From the NCBI GenBank assembly GCA_025964055.1, contig JAOPZP010000597.1, positions 1 to 17,070 of the forward strand: a DNA stretch of 17,070 nt. The letters are read 5' to 3'. Made by a program: the position numbers and the translations under genes. A model generated the notes under the pieces. That model made no database searches. It was not told where the DNA came from and saw only the letters and a program-made list of their open reading frames with translations. The stretch is from Conexibacter sp. (GTDB lineage Bacteria > Actinomycetota > Thermoleophilia > Solirubrobacterales > Solirubrobacteraceae). Positions 7,680-15,125 of the stretch are shown piece after piece. The stretch's first letter is position 1; each line of letters opens with the position of its first letter.

Positions 7680-8522
7680 TCAGATCGTGGCGATGACGAC
7701 CTTGGCGTCGTCGCGGGCCTTCACCCACCGCCACGGGCCGTTGCGGGTGCGCCGCCAGTCATAGGACCGCCACCCGGCCGGCGGATGGAGGACCGGCAGG
7801 CGGGCCAGCGCCCGCGCCCGCCGGCAGAGCACCGAGCGACGCCCGCGAACGATGAAGACGTGCGACGTGCGCCCATTGCGGCGCACCGTGCCGCAACGCG
7901 TCGTACGTGTCGAGTGCCGGGGCAGGCGCAGCTTCTCGACCGGGGGAAAGGCAAACGGCGCGACTTTGCGCCGGATCAGCCGCGAGAACGCCTGAGCGCC
8001 CGGTCCTCCGACGTGCAGGCCATCACCGCCGAACCAGCTGTCATGCCCGGCGCTGAACGCGGCCCAGTCGATCAGCAGCACCCGGTCTGGGTGCGCGGCG
8101 GCCGCCCGGCGCATCTTGGCGTCGCTGACGGCCGACTTGGGGGCGGTGACCAGGCCCAGCACCCGCGCCGGCCCGACGATGCGCAACGCCTGCGCGATCT
8201 GGCCGTTGGCGATCGGTCCGTTGGCGCCCAACGCGAGCACCACCACCGCCGGCAGCGTGCCGGCGCGCCGGCGCGCCGACAGAATCGACAACCCCTCAGA
8301 GAACTGCCTGCACCCGTGCGCGTCGGCCTCGATGCCCAGCGATCCCAAGATCGGCGCGGCGAAGATGGAGGTTGAATCGCCGACCTCCAACGGCGCGCGT
8401 CCTGCGCGTTCGGGAACGCTTCGCGCCGAAGCGCGCGAACCGTCGCCGCAGCCCCAAGCCGTGGCGTCCAGCGACGCGGTCGCCGCCGTCGTCAGGCACA
8501 AAGTGATCAAGAACCTCTTCAT
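7680..8522 (-). CDS. secreted SGNH/GDSL-like protein with basic C-terminal domain (SGNH-1)
   Basis: The 280-aa product begins at ATG 8522 with a signal peptide (MKRFLITLCLTTAATASL); an in-frame extension to 8807 is rejected because it would precede the signal peptide. Residues 45-190 form an SGNH-type domain: VGDSTS with Ser50 as nucleophile, LALGANG (97-102, block III Asn101), and GDGLHVGG with Asp167 and His170 as the remaining triad. HGCRQFSEG (69-77) and IDWAAFSAGHDSWF are typical of actinobacterial SGNH proteins related to the domains fused to acyltransferase-3 proteins. Residues about 195-280 are an Arg-rich domain (RCGTVRRNG, LCRRARALARL, PPAGWRSYDW) with two cysteines. TAGGTT seven bases before the ATG suggests a leaderless transcript. 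As an extracytoplasmic acyl esterase or transferase it may act with the nearby MBOAT; that link is inferred. Confidence 0.72.
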   Translation of the reverse strand: MKRFLITLCLTTAATASLDATAWGCGDGSRASARSVPERAGRAPLEVGDSTSIFAAPILGSLGIEADAHGCRQFSEGLSILSARRRAGTLPAVVVLALGANGPIANGQIAQALRIVGPARVLGLVTAPKSAVSDAKMRRAAAAHPDRVLLIDWAAFSAGHDSWFGGDGLHVGGPGAQAFSRLIRRKVAPFAFPPVEKLRLPRHSTRTTRCGTVRRNGRTSHVFIVRGRRSVLCRRARALARLPVLHPPAGWRSYDWRRTRNGPWRWVKARDDAKVVIATI

Positions 8523-8529
8523 GTCCGCC

Positions 8530-8584
8530 AACCTACCCGGCGGGGGGTTCGCGGCCCCCGTCGGTCTCGCCGGCGCCGTAGGAT
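8530..8584. promoter_or_regulatory. divergent control region with large inverted repeat
   Basis: Only 70 bases separate two divergent starts. A -10-like TAGGTT (minus strand, 8535-8530) lies 7 nt before ATG 8522, and TAGGAT (plus strand, 8579-8584) lies 8 nt before ATG 8593. Between them is an inverted repeat with CGGGGG (8541-8546) pairing with CCCCCG (8555-8560), extended by CCGG/TCGG to 10 bp including one G-T pair (8537-8564). The layout suits one regulator controlling both genes. No clear -35 boxes are seen. Confidence 0.4.
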
Positions 8585-8592
8585 GCGGGTTG

Positions 8593-8982
8593 ATGACCAA
8601 GCCCATGATGTCGCGCTCAAGCGCACTGATCGCTGCTCTGGCGCTGACGGCGCTCCTGCTGAGCGCGTGCGTCGCACACGCCCGGCCGACCGCCACCGCG
8701 GCATCGACCTGTGACGTGTCCAAGGACGGGCGCAAGCTCGGCGCCACGTACGTCACGGCCCTGTCGGCAACCAAGGTCAGCTGCACCAAGGCCAAGAAGG
8801 TCGTCAAGGCGTTTCATGCCTGCCGGCGCGCCCACGGCGGCGTCAAGGGCACCTGCCGGTCGTTCGGTGGCTACTCCTGCAAGGAGACGCGCAAGGCGAT
8901 CCCGACGCAGTTCTCGGCGAAGGTCACCTGCAGCGCCAGCGGCGGACGCCGGCTGAAGTTCAGCTACACCCAGTTCACCTAG
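8593..8982 (+). CDS. small cysteine-rich secreted protein or lipoprotein
   Basis: The 129-aa product starts at ATG 8593; in-frame ATGs at 8605 and 8608 are alternatives. The leader SALIAALALTALLLSACVAHA carries a lipobox-like LSAC (Cys26), so it may be lipid-anchored, although AHA followed by RP could also serve as a signal peptidase I site. The mature part has six further cysteines (40, 64, 77, 88, 96, 113) in a compact basic domain: TCDVSKDG, TKVSCTKAKKVVKAFHACRR, GGYSC and KVTCSASGGRRLKF. The C-x(23)-C plus basic-helix layout matches small actinobacterial secreted domains of unknown function, probably held by three disulphides. It is transcribed divergently from SGNH-1, whose C-terminal domain has a similar cysteine-basic helix plan. 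No function can be assigned. Confidence 0.7.
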   Translation: MTKPMMSRSSALIAALALTALLLSACVAHARPTATAASTCDVSKDGRKLGATYVTALSATKVSCTKAKKVVKAFHACRRAHGGVKGTCRSFGGYSCKETRKAIPTQFSAKVTCSASGGRRLKFSYTQFT

Positions 8983-9001
8983 GCGGACACGCTGCGGAAG
9001 C

Positions 9002-10081
9002 TCAACGGCCGGGGACCGAGCCGGCCGCGAAGTCGGCTCGCAGCGAGTCCAGCACCGCGGTCAGCGCCAGGCCCGCGCCGGCGGCGTTGAGATGCACGCC
9101 GTCCGCCTGGCGCACGATCTGCTGGGCGCCACCCACGGTCATCGCGTCGCGGTAGCGGCCGCCCGGCGTCAGCAGCGCAGAGACGTCCACGATCCGCACC
9201 TGGGCGCGGTAGGGCTGTGCGGCGACCGAGATCGCGACGTTGACCGCACGGCTGATGGTCTGCCGGGCGTGGTCGCGAGGGGCGGGCAAGGTGAGCCAGT
9301 ACACGCGCGCCCCGGCCGCCTGGCGATAGGTATTCATCATCTGCCGGGCGCGCGAGGCGTAGGCCGCGGTCCACGCCGCCGAGCAGCACTCCACCGACCG
9401 GCCGCCGACCGTCAGCGGAAAGCCTTCGTTGGCGCCCAGGAACATGACGACGGCGTCGGGCTGCCGCTTGGCGACCTGCGCGGCGGCTTCGCTGCCCCAG
9501 TCCAGAAGGTCTGACTGCGAGATGCCGGTGCCGATGTGCGGGTCTCTGACCACGGTGGCGTTGCCGTCGGCGCGCGCGAAGGACCGCGCGAGCTCCGCGT
9601 CCAGCGGCTGGCTCATCGAGTCGCCGGTGACCAGCACCGTGCGTAGCGCCCGCGGCGCCCGCGGTCGCAGTCCCAGGGCGCGCGGGTCGATGGCGTCGGG
9701 GGTGACCGCGCCGACGACGGCCGGTCCCGAGTCGGCGCGAAAGCCGCCCGGTCCGCCCGATCCGTCGTTGGAGCGCTCCCAGGCCAGCGTGCGGTCCTTG
9801 ACGGAGCCCAGGCCGCTGGCGTCTGACAGCGCCCCGGCGGGCGTTCCGGCCACCAGCACCAGCGTGCGCTGCCAGCCGTGCTTCATGTCCTGACCGGCGT
9901 GCCGGATCGACGCCCCTTCGAAGGCCAGCAGCACCAGCACGCAGACGCCGATGCACACCAGCGCGTCGCGGGCGCCGCGGCGGCGGCCCAGCGGCGGGGC
10001 GGGGATGTCGTGCAGCGCCGCGGCCTCGGCGTCGAGGTCGCGCGCTTCGACGCCGAGGTCGCTGGGGCGGGTGTCGGTCAC
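9002..10081 (-). CDS. membrane-anchored DUF459-like SGNH hydrolase/acyltransferase (SGNH-2)
   Basis: The 359-aa product has an acidic cytoplasmic N-terminus, one membrane anchor at about 39-57 (DALVCIGVCVLVLLAFEG) and an extracytoplasmic SGNH domain from about 145. Key elements are VTGDSMSQPLDAEL (Ser155), IGTGISQSDLLDW (183-195), VVMFLGANEGFP (Asn218), the adjacent cysteines ECCSAAW (232-233), VYWLTLPAPR, and RQADGVHLNAAGA (Asp327, His330). Block order and spacing match DUF459/SGNH proteins. It starts with GTG 10081 only three bases after the MBOAT stop, so the two are one operon, probably translationally coupled. By analogy with AlgI-AlgJ/AlgX or PatA-PatB, the MBOAT delivers the acyl group and this protein transfers it to a glycan outside the membrane. 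The acceptor is unknown. Confidence 0.85.
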   Translation of the reverse strand: MTDTRPSDLGVEARDLDAEAAALHDIPAPPLGRRRGARDALVCIGVCVLVLLAFEGASIRHAGQDMKHGWQRTLVLVAGTPAGALSDASGLGSVKDRTLAWERSNDGSGGPGGFRADSGPAVVGAVTPDAIDPRALGLRPRAPRALRTVLVTGDSMSQPLDAELARSFARADGNATVVRDPHIGTGISQSDLLDWGSEAAAQVAKRQPDAVVMFLGANEGFPLTVGGRSVECCSAAWTAAYASRARQMMNTYRQAAGARVYWLTLPAPRDHARQTISRAVNVAISVAAQPYRAQVRIVDVSALLTPGGRYRDAMTVGGAQQIVRQADGVHLNAAGAGLALTAVLDSLRADFAAGSVPGR

Positions 10082-10084
10082 GAT

Positions 10085-11479
10085 CTAGAAGGCAAAGTAG
10101 ATGAACGGCGGGACGGCGCCGCCGGGCACTGCGGCGGCGACGAGCATGATGGTGACGGCCAGCCCGACGCCGAGTACGGCGGGGCGGGCGGACATGATCC
10201 GCTCGTGCAGCACGGCGATCGGCCGGCTGGGCGCCAACTGCAACGCCAGCACCACGATGATCGCCGCGGCCACTCCCGGCGTCAGCAACGTCGACGGCCC
10301 AGGCACGAGCAGGCGCTGCGCGAACGCCCACGCCGCCGTCAGGTCCGGCGCTCGGAACGGGATCCACGCCAAGCAGACGAACAGCAGCGTGGCGGCCCAC
10401 GCCGCCGGTCGGGGAAGGGCCGGGATCCGCCCGCGCGTGACGTGCTGCAATGCCAGGGCGCCGCCGTGCAGGGCGCCCCACAGCACAAAGCCCCAGGCCG
10501 CACCGTGCCACAGCCCGCCCAGCAGCATGGTGATCATGAGGTTTCGCACCTGCTTGACGGCGCCACGGCGGTTGCCGCCCAACGGGATGTAGATGAAGTC
10601 ACGCAGGTAGCGCGACAACGTCATGTGCCAGCGGCGCCAGAACTCCTGCGGGCTGGTCGACCGGTAGGGCGCGTCGAAGTTCTGTGGGAACACGAACCCC
10701 ATCAACAGCGCGATGCCGATCGCGATGTCGGTGTAGCCGGAGAAGTCGCAGTAGATCTGCACCGCGTATGCGGCCACCGCCGTCCAGACGTCCGGTGCCC
10801 CGTAGGACTCCGGCACGGCGAAGACGGGGTCCACGGCGTTGCGGGCCAGGAAGTCGGCGATGACGACCTTCTTGACCAGCCCGAAGGCGATCAACGTCAC
10901 GCCGGCGCCGACGGCGACATCACGGGGGTTGCGGGGCCGGGCCAGTTGCGGCAGGAACTCGCGGGCGCGGACGATCGGCCCGGCGACCAGATGCGGAAAG
11001 AACGCGAGGTAGATCCCCAGGTCGATGGTCGACGCGCGCTCGCACAGCCCGCGCCGTACGTCGACGACGTAGGAGATCGCCTGGAAGGTGAAGAACGACA
11101 GGCCGACGGGCAGCACGACGTTGAGCAACGGCAGCGGCGCTCCGAGGCCCAGGTCGTCCAGCAGCCGGTCGACGCTCGAGACGAAGAACCCGTAGTACTT
11201 GAAGTACGCCAAGGCGCCGAGGTCGACCACGACGGTGGCGGCGACCGTGAGGTCCGCGCCGCGCTTGGTGGCGACGCGGCCGACCAGCCTTGCTCCCAGC
11301 TGGTTGGCCAGGGTGACCCCGGCCAGAAGCAGGCAGAACCGGGGGTCGGCGGCCGCGTAGAACAGGTAGCTGACGGCCAGGATGAACGGCTTCCACAGCC
11401 TCGGGTGCGGCATCAACAGCCACGACAGCCCCAGCACGGCAGGGAAGAACACGGCGAACGGGACTGAAGGAAAGACCAT
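10085..11479 (-). CDS. MBOAT family O-acyltransferase, AlgI-like
   Basis: This 464-aa polytopic protein has the full AlgI/PatA-type layout and usual length. Diagnostic segments are FNxxxF-type start MVFPSVPFAVFFPAVLGLSW, LAYFKYYGFF (90-99), LPVGLSFFTFQAISYVVDV (123-141), FPHLVAGPIVRAREFLPQL (161-179), YCDFSGYTDIAIGIALLMG (243-261), SPQEFWRRWHMTLSRYLRDF (276-295), YIPLGGNRRG, and LLGGLWHGAAWGFVLWGALH with the invariant His325. Family members use a cytoplasmic acyl donor, usually acetyl-CoA, and pass the acyl group across the membrane for O-acylation of alginate, peptidoglycan or other glycans. ATG 11479 lacks a clear Shine-Dalgarno sequence. SGNH-2 follows at 3 nt and SGNH-3 is divergent 112 bases away. 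The family assignment is firm; the glycan is not known. Confidence 0.96.
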   Translation of the reverse strand: MVFPSVPFAVFFPAVLGLSWLLMPHPRLWKPFILAVSYLFYAAADPRFCLLLAGVTLANQLGARLVGRVATKRGADLTVAATVVVDLGALAYFKYYGFFVSSVDRLLDDLGLGAPLPLLNVVLPVGLSFFTFQAISYVVDVRRGLCERASTIDLGIYLAFFPHLVAGPIVRAREFLPQLARPRNPRDVAVGAGVTLIAFGLVKKVVIADFLARNAVDPVFAVPESYGAPDVWTAVAAYAVQIYCDFSGYTDIAIGIALLMGFVFPQNFDAPYRSTSPQEFWRRWHMTLSRYLRDFIYIPLGGNRRGAVKQVRNLMITMLLGGLWHGAAWGFVLWGALHGGALALQHVTRGRIPALPRPAAWAATLLFVCLAWIPFRAPDLTAAWAFAQRLLVPGPSTLLTPGVAAAIIVVLALQLAPSRPIAVLHERIMSARPAVLGVGLAVTIMLVAAAVPGGAVPPFIYFAF

Positions 11480-11591
11480 GTGAGGCGGCGGCAGTGCTCA
11501 GCGCAGCGGAGCGCGGCCTCCGGCACCGTAGCCACTTTCCCGGACCGTCGTCGATGGTCGTCGCGCTCATCTGCCAAAGTGCGCGGCCGTC

Positions 11592-12827
11592 ATGCGCGCC
11601 ATCTTGCTTGCGGGGATCCTGACGGCCGCCGGGTTCGCCGTGACCGCCCACGCCCAGAGCGCACCCGAGCTGCAGATCGTCCTGTCGGGCCAGCAGACCG
11701 GATGGATCGCCGCGCAGGTCAGCGGCGCCCCCGGCACCCCGGTGACCTTGACCGATATCACCGCCGCGCCGGCGACCCTTGCCCCGGCCACCGTCGGCCC
11801 CGACGGCCGGGTGGCGCTGCCGCGCGCTGCACGGTGGAGCTGCGTCCGCGACCGGCGCCTGCAGGTCAGCTCGGTCGGCGCCGACGGCCAGCCACAGAGC
11901 GCACAGGCGACGATCCGAACCCCGTCCTGCCGCGACCGGGTCGCGGTTGCGCTGCAGCCGGCACATCCGCGCGCCGGGCGCGTCAGCGCGATCAAGGTCT
12001 CTGACCGATGGAAGGTCGGTGACCTGGCCGTGAAGGTCTGCACCGGCGAGCCGGGCCTGGCGCCACGAACGTGCGCCACCGTCCGCCTCGCGGCCGGCCA
12101 GCTACGCGGCGCCGCCCGCGTACGAGCACAGCGCCCCGGGCGCCATCGGTGGCTGGTGCAGTGGGCCGGTCAGCAGCGCAGCGGCGTGATGACCGTCAAG
12201 TCGCGGGCCTCGCGGCTCTCGGTGCTGGCCACCGGCGACTCGATGATCCAGGTCCTCGACGGCGACCTTCGGCGTCGCCTGGCCGCCCGCGGGCCGATCA
12301 CGCTCAGCAGCGACGCGCACATCTCCACCGGCATCAGCAAGCCGTTCATGCTGGACTGGCCCGCGCACGCCGCCGCGACGGCCCGGTCGATCCGCCCCGA
12401 TGTCAGCGTCGTGTTCCTGGGCGCCAACGACGGCTTCCCGATCGGTGACGCCAACTGCTGCAGCGGCGTATGGCAGGCCCGCTACGCCGCGCGCGCCACG
12501 CGGATGATGCGCGCCTACGCCCGCGGCGGCGCCGGCACCGTGTACTGGCTGCTGCTGCCCACCCCGAGGCGCAAGGACTTCCAGCCCATCTACACCGCGG
12601 TCAACCGGGCCCTGATCCGCGCCGCCGCCCGCTTCCCCGGAGTGGTGCACGTTGTGGACCTGCGCGCCGTGTTCACGCCCGGCGGCCGGTTTCGCCAGAC
12701 GATGCGCTGGCACGGCCACACCGTGTCGGTGCGCCAAAGCGATGGGGTTCACCTGTCAGTCGCTGGCGCCAAGATCGCCGCCCAGGTCATCATGCGTCGT
12801 ATGCGCAGCAACGGCTTGGTCTCCTGA
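11592..12827 (+). CDS. secreted DUF459-like SGNH hydrolase/acyltransferase (SGNH-3)
   Basis: The 411-aa product has a signal peptide (MRAILLAGILTAAGFAVTAH, cleavage near AHA-QS), an unrecognised beta-rich N-terminal region of about 185 aa with cysteines at 84, 113, 150 and 161, and a C-terminal SGNH domain. The SGNH blocks are VLATGDSMIQVLDGDLRRRL (Ser217), HISTGISKPFMLDW (243-256), VVFLGANDGFPIG (Asn279), the adjacent cysteines NCCSGVW (289-290), VYWLLLPTPR and RQSDGVHLSVAGA (Asp384, His387). These align block for block with SGNH-2, so the two are paralogues; SGNH-3 replaces the membrane anchor with a signal peptide and an extra domain that may bind carbohydrate. It is divergent from the MBOAT gene and is followed at 5 nt by SGNH-4. 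Acyl transfer to, or removal from, an envelope glycan is inferred. Confidence 0.82.
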   Translation: MRAILLAGILTAAGFAVTAHAQSAPELQIVLSGQQTGWIAAQVSGAPGTPVTLTDITAAPATLAPATVGPDGRVALPRAARWSCVRDRRLQVSSVGADGQPQSAQATIRTPSCRDRVAVALQPAHPRAGRVSAIKVSDRWKVGDLAVKVCTGEPGLAPRTCATVRLAAGQLRGAARVRAQRPGRHRWLVQWAGQQRSGVMTVKSRASRLSVLATGDSMIQVLDGDLRRRLAARGPITLSSDAHISTGISKPFMLDWPAHAAATARSIRPDVSVVFLGANDGFPIGDANCCSGVWQARYAARATRMMRAYARGGAGTVYWLLLPTPRRKDFQPIYTAVNRALIRAAARFPGVVHVVDLRAVFTPGGRFRQTMRWHGHTVSVRQSDGVHLSVAGAKIAAQVIMRRMRSNGLVS

Positions 12828-12832
12828 GAGCC

Positions 12833-13945
12833 ATGAACGCCGTCCGGCCAGCAGCGCTCAGCGCCGTGGCCGTCGTCGCGCTGGCCTGCGGCTGTGGCAG
12901 CTCGACAACCACGCCTCCGGCCATCACCAACGTGCCCGACGCCCAAGAACCCGCGGCGCAGGCGCCCGACGCTTCGGCCAACGACGCCGCGCTGAGCTTG
13001 GTTCTGCCACATGACCGGGCGACCGTGAAGGCGGGGCGCACGGCCACCGGCAGCCGGCTGACGGCATCGGTCAAGGTCTCGGGCAACGCCACAGCCATGC
13101 AGACCGTGCGCCTGCACGCCTCCTGCGCGGCCCGGTCCTGCAGCCGCTTCGTGCTCGCCGATGCCGACGGCCGGTTCAGGGCCACGCTGAAGCCGGTGTT
13201 CCCGCGCGACCGCAAGAAGCTGACGGTGACCGCCGAGTACGCAACAGCAGACGAGCAGAGCGCCCCGGCCACGGTGACCGTCAGGGTGCGCAAGCCCGCA
13301 GCCCGCCGGGCGCCGCATCGCCGGCCGAACTCGACGCCGTCGACCTCGAACGGGGGTTCGTCGTCCGGTGGCGGTGGAGCGGGGGATGGCGCGGCGACCG
13401 CGCCGGCCCCCGCGCCCGTCGCGCCGCCGACGGGTTCGACGTCACGGGGGACCATGGTGGTGATCGGCGACAGCTTGGCGGTCGGCATGCGGCCCTGGCT
13501 GGCCGCTGACCTACCGGGGTGGCACGTAAGCATCGACGGGCGCGTCGGACGGCCGCTGTCCGAAGGGATGCGCGTGCTGAGCGCCACGACGCTCAGCGCT
13601 CCCGCCCAGACGGTGCTGGCAGTCAGCCTGTTCACCAACGACGACCCGTCTCAGACCACGCGCCTGCACGCGGCTGTAGCTGAGACCTTGCGCCGCGCCG
13701 GACCCAACGGCTGTGTGGTCTGGGCGACCATCACGAGGCCGCCGGTCGGCGGCGTCAGCTACCACGCCGCCAACGCGCTGCTGCAACGCGGCTCCGAAGC
13801 CGACGCCCGGCTGAAGATTGTGCCGTGGGCGCAGTACACGGCCGCCAACCCCGGGGTGCTGGCCGCCGACGGCATTCACCCCAGCCCGGCCGGCTACAAG
13901 CAGCGCGCGCTCATGTACGCCCAGGCCGCGCAGAGGTGCAGCTGA
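12833..13945 (+). CDS. putative SGNH/GDSL lipoprotein with Ig-like domain (SGNH-4)
   Basis: The start is ATG 12833, six bases after the SGNH-3 stop; the longer in-frame opening from 12470 only shadows SGNH-3. The 370-aa product has a lipoprotein-like leader (MNAVRPAALSAVAVVALACG, Cys19 or Cys21), a Pro/Ala linker, a beta-rich domain at about 52-153 (LVLPHDRATVKAG, SCAARSCSRFVLADADGRF, VTVRVRKPA) resembling bacterial Ig-like folds, a Ser/Gly/Pro-rich spacer (165-205), and an SGNH domain. The blocks are MVVIGDSLAVGMRPWL (Ser214), GRVGRPLSEGM, LFTNDDPS (Asn269) and ADGIHPSPAGYKQRA (Asp346, His349). It is more distant from SGNH-2 and SGNH-3 and lacks their Cys-Cys pair, being closer to ordinary GDSL esterases. 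Coupling to SGNH-3 suggests work on the same substrate, perhaps deacylation. A hairpin with a short T-rich tail follows. Confidence 0.82.
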   Translation: MNAVRPAALSAVAVVALACGCGSSTTTPPAITNVPDAQEPAAQAPDASANDAALSLVLPHDRATVKAGRTATGSRLTASVKVSGNATAMQTVRLHASCAARSCSRFVLADADGRFRATLKPVFPRDRKKLTVTAEYATADEQSAPATVTVRVRKPAARRAPHRRPNSTPSTSNGGSSSGGGGAGDGAATAPAPAPVAPPTGSTSRGTMVVIGDSLAVGMRPWLAADLPGWHVSIDGRVGRPLSEGMRVLSATTLSAPAQTVLAVSLFTNDDPSQTTRLHAAVAETLRRAGPNGCVVWATITRPPVGGVSYHAANALLQRGSEADARLKIVPWAQYTAANPGVLAADGIHPSPAGYKQRALMYAQAAQRCS

Positions 13946-13967
13946 TCGGACACGCGGTGGTCGGCGC

Positions 13968-13987
13968 AGGACGTCAGGTCCTTCTTT
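13968..13987 (+). terminator. weak intrinsic terminator between convergent genes
   Basis: AGGAC (13968-13972) and GTCCT (13978-13982) form a 5-bp stem with a GTCAG loop, followed by TCTTT. It lies 22 bases after the SGNH-4 stop and overlaps the stop codon of the convergent CapA-family gene. The stem is short, but in so GC-rich a window the T-rich tail is notable. Confidence 0.4.
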
Positions 13988-15125
13988 AGCCGTGCCGGAG
14001 TGGATCGGCCGCGGTGGGCTTCAGCGTGCCATCGGCGCCGACCACCAGGGCCTGGGATCCGAAGTCGTCTCGGCCCAACTGCGACACGAGCGCCCCCGCG
14101 CTGCCGGCGGGATCCAGGTGAGGGATGCCGGCGGAGTCCAGCTGCAGCGAAGAGAACCGGCCGGTCAGAAACGAGCCGTCGTGGTCGATCGTCACGCGTA
14201 AGATGCCGCTCACCGACAGCGTGCCGCCGGTCGCGAAGTTGTGGTAGCCGGCGAGGTTGCCGAGGCTGTAGGCGATGACACGGCCGTGGTAGAGCTCGAC
14301 GCCGCGCAGGACGTGGGGCCCGGAGCCCAGGACCAGGTCGGCGCCCGCCTCGATGGCGGCGTGCGCGAACCCGCGAACGTTGCCGCGGCTCTCGCCCAGG
14401 TAGCTCTCGGGTCCGGCCGGCGTGTGCTCATGACCTTGGCCTTCGGCGCCGGCGTGAAAGAACACGACGACGACGTTGGCCTTGGCGCGCGCTCGGCGAA
14501 CCATGCTCCTGACGGTGGCGCTGTCGCCGATCGGTGCCGTCCACGGGTAGGACGAGAACCCCAGGAACGCCACGCGGGCACCGGCCACCTTGCGCACGAG
14601 GATGTCGTTCGGGCGGCCGGTGACGCCGACGCCGTGGCGTCGCAGCGCCGATACGGTCTGACGCCAGCCGGCGGCTCCGAAGTCGAACGCATGGTTGTTG
14701 GCGAGGTTGGCGATGTCGACCCCGGCGCGCTGCAGCGTCGCGGCGTTCCCCGGCGGCGCCCGGAACGCAAAGCACGTGTCGCTGTCTGCGCCGCCGCACT
14801 TCGACGAGCCGCCCGTGGCGAACGTGCCCTCGTTGTTGACGGCGGTGAGATCGGCCGCGTGCAGCACGGGGGCGACTCCCGCGAGCTGCGCCCAGCCCTG
14901 CTGCGGCGGCAGGCCATGTGAGGAGCCCAGCGTGGTGTCGCCGCCCCAGGCGATCGTCACCGGCCGGCCGACCGGCAGGCGCGCGTCAGCAGAGTCGGGC
15001 CCTGCCAGGCCGCCGAAGCCCGCCAACACGATGAGCGCGACGCCCGGCAGCAGCCGTCGGACATCAGTGCGGATCCCCCCGGTGGCTCGCGGTCGCGGCG
15101 GACGCTGAAAGCTCAGGAGACTCAC
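13986..15125 (-). CDS. CapA family protein (PGA_cap, metallophosphatase-like fold)
   Basis: From GTG 15125 the product is 379 aa. A basic segment DVRRLLPG precedes a hydrophobic leader (VALIVLAGFGGLAG), so it is exported; the start is uncertain because the frame stays open to 15617, but that extension is Arg/Pro-rich and unlike protein. The CapA signature is complete: TIAWGGDTTLG (57-67), LTAVNNEGTFA (93-103), IANLANNHAFDFGAAGW (138-154), VAFLGFSSYPW, VVFFHAGAEGQGHEH (220-234) and VLGSGPHVLRGVELYHGRVIAYSLGN (265-290, Gly-Pro-His core). CapA proteins take part in poly-gamma-glutamate or capsule production and are widespread as secreted phosphoesterase-like proteins of unknown substrate in actinobacteria. 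CapB and CapC are absent, so poly-gamma-glutamate synthesis is not indicated. It lies convergent at the edge of the SGNH/MBOAT island, which fits an envelope-polymer role. Confidence 0.88.
   Translation of the reverse strand: MSLLSFQRPPRPRATGGIRTDVRRLLPGVALIVLAGFGGLAGPDSADARLPVGRPVTIAWGGDTTLGSSHGLPPQQGWAQLAGVAPVLHAADLTAVNNEGTFATGGSSKCGGADSDTCFAFRAPPGNAATLQRAGVDIANLANNHAFDFGAAGWRQTVSALRRHGVGVTGRPNDILVRKVAGARVAFLGFSSYPWTAPIGDSATVRSMVRRARAKANVVVVFFHAGAEGQGHEHTPAGPESYLGESRGNVRGFAHAAIEAGADLVLGSGPHVLRGVELYHGRVIAYSLGNLAGYHNFATGGTLSVSGILRVTIDHDGSFLTGRFSSLQLDSAGIPHLDPAGSAGALVSQLGRDDFGSQALVVGADGTLKPTAADPLRHG

Noticed and set aside
8523..8807. N-terminal extension of SGNH-1
   Set aside because: It would precede the signal peptide and overlap the divergent lipoprotein gene.
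8979..10511. 510-aa minus-strand open frame
   Set aside because: Extremely Arg/Ala/Gly-rich and out of frame with the well-supported SGNH-2 and MBOAT genes.
9878..11467. 529-aa plus-strand open frame
   Set aside because: Antisense to the MBOAT gene; Gln/Arg/Asp-rich translation typical of a GC-rich antisense frame.
12470..12832. N-terminal extension of SGNH-4
   Set aside because: Overlaps SGNH-3 in another frame; the lipoprotein leader at 12833 gives the natural start.
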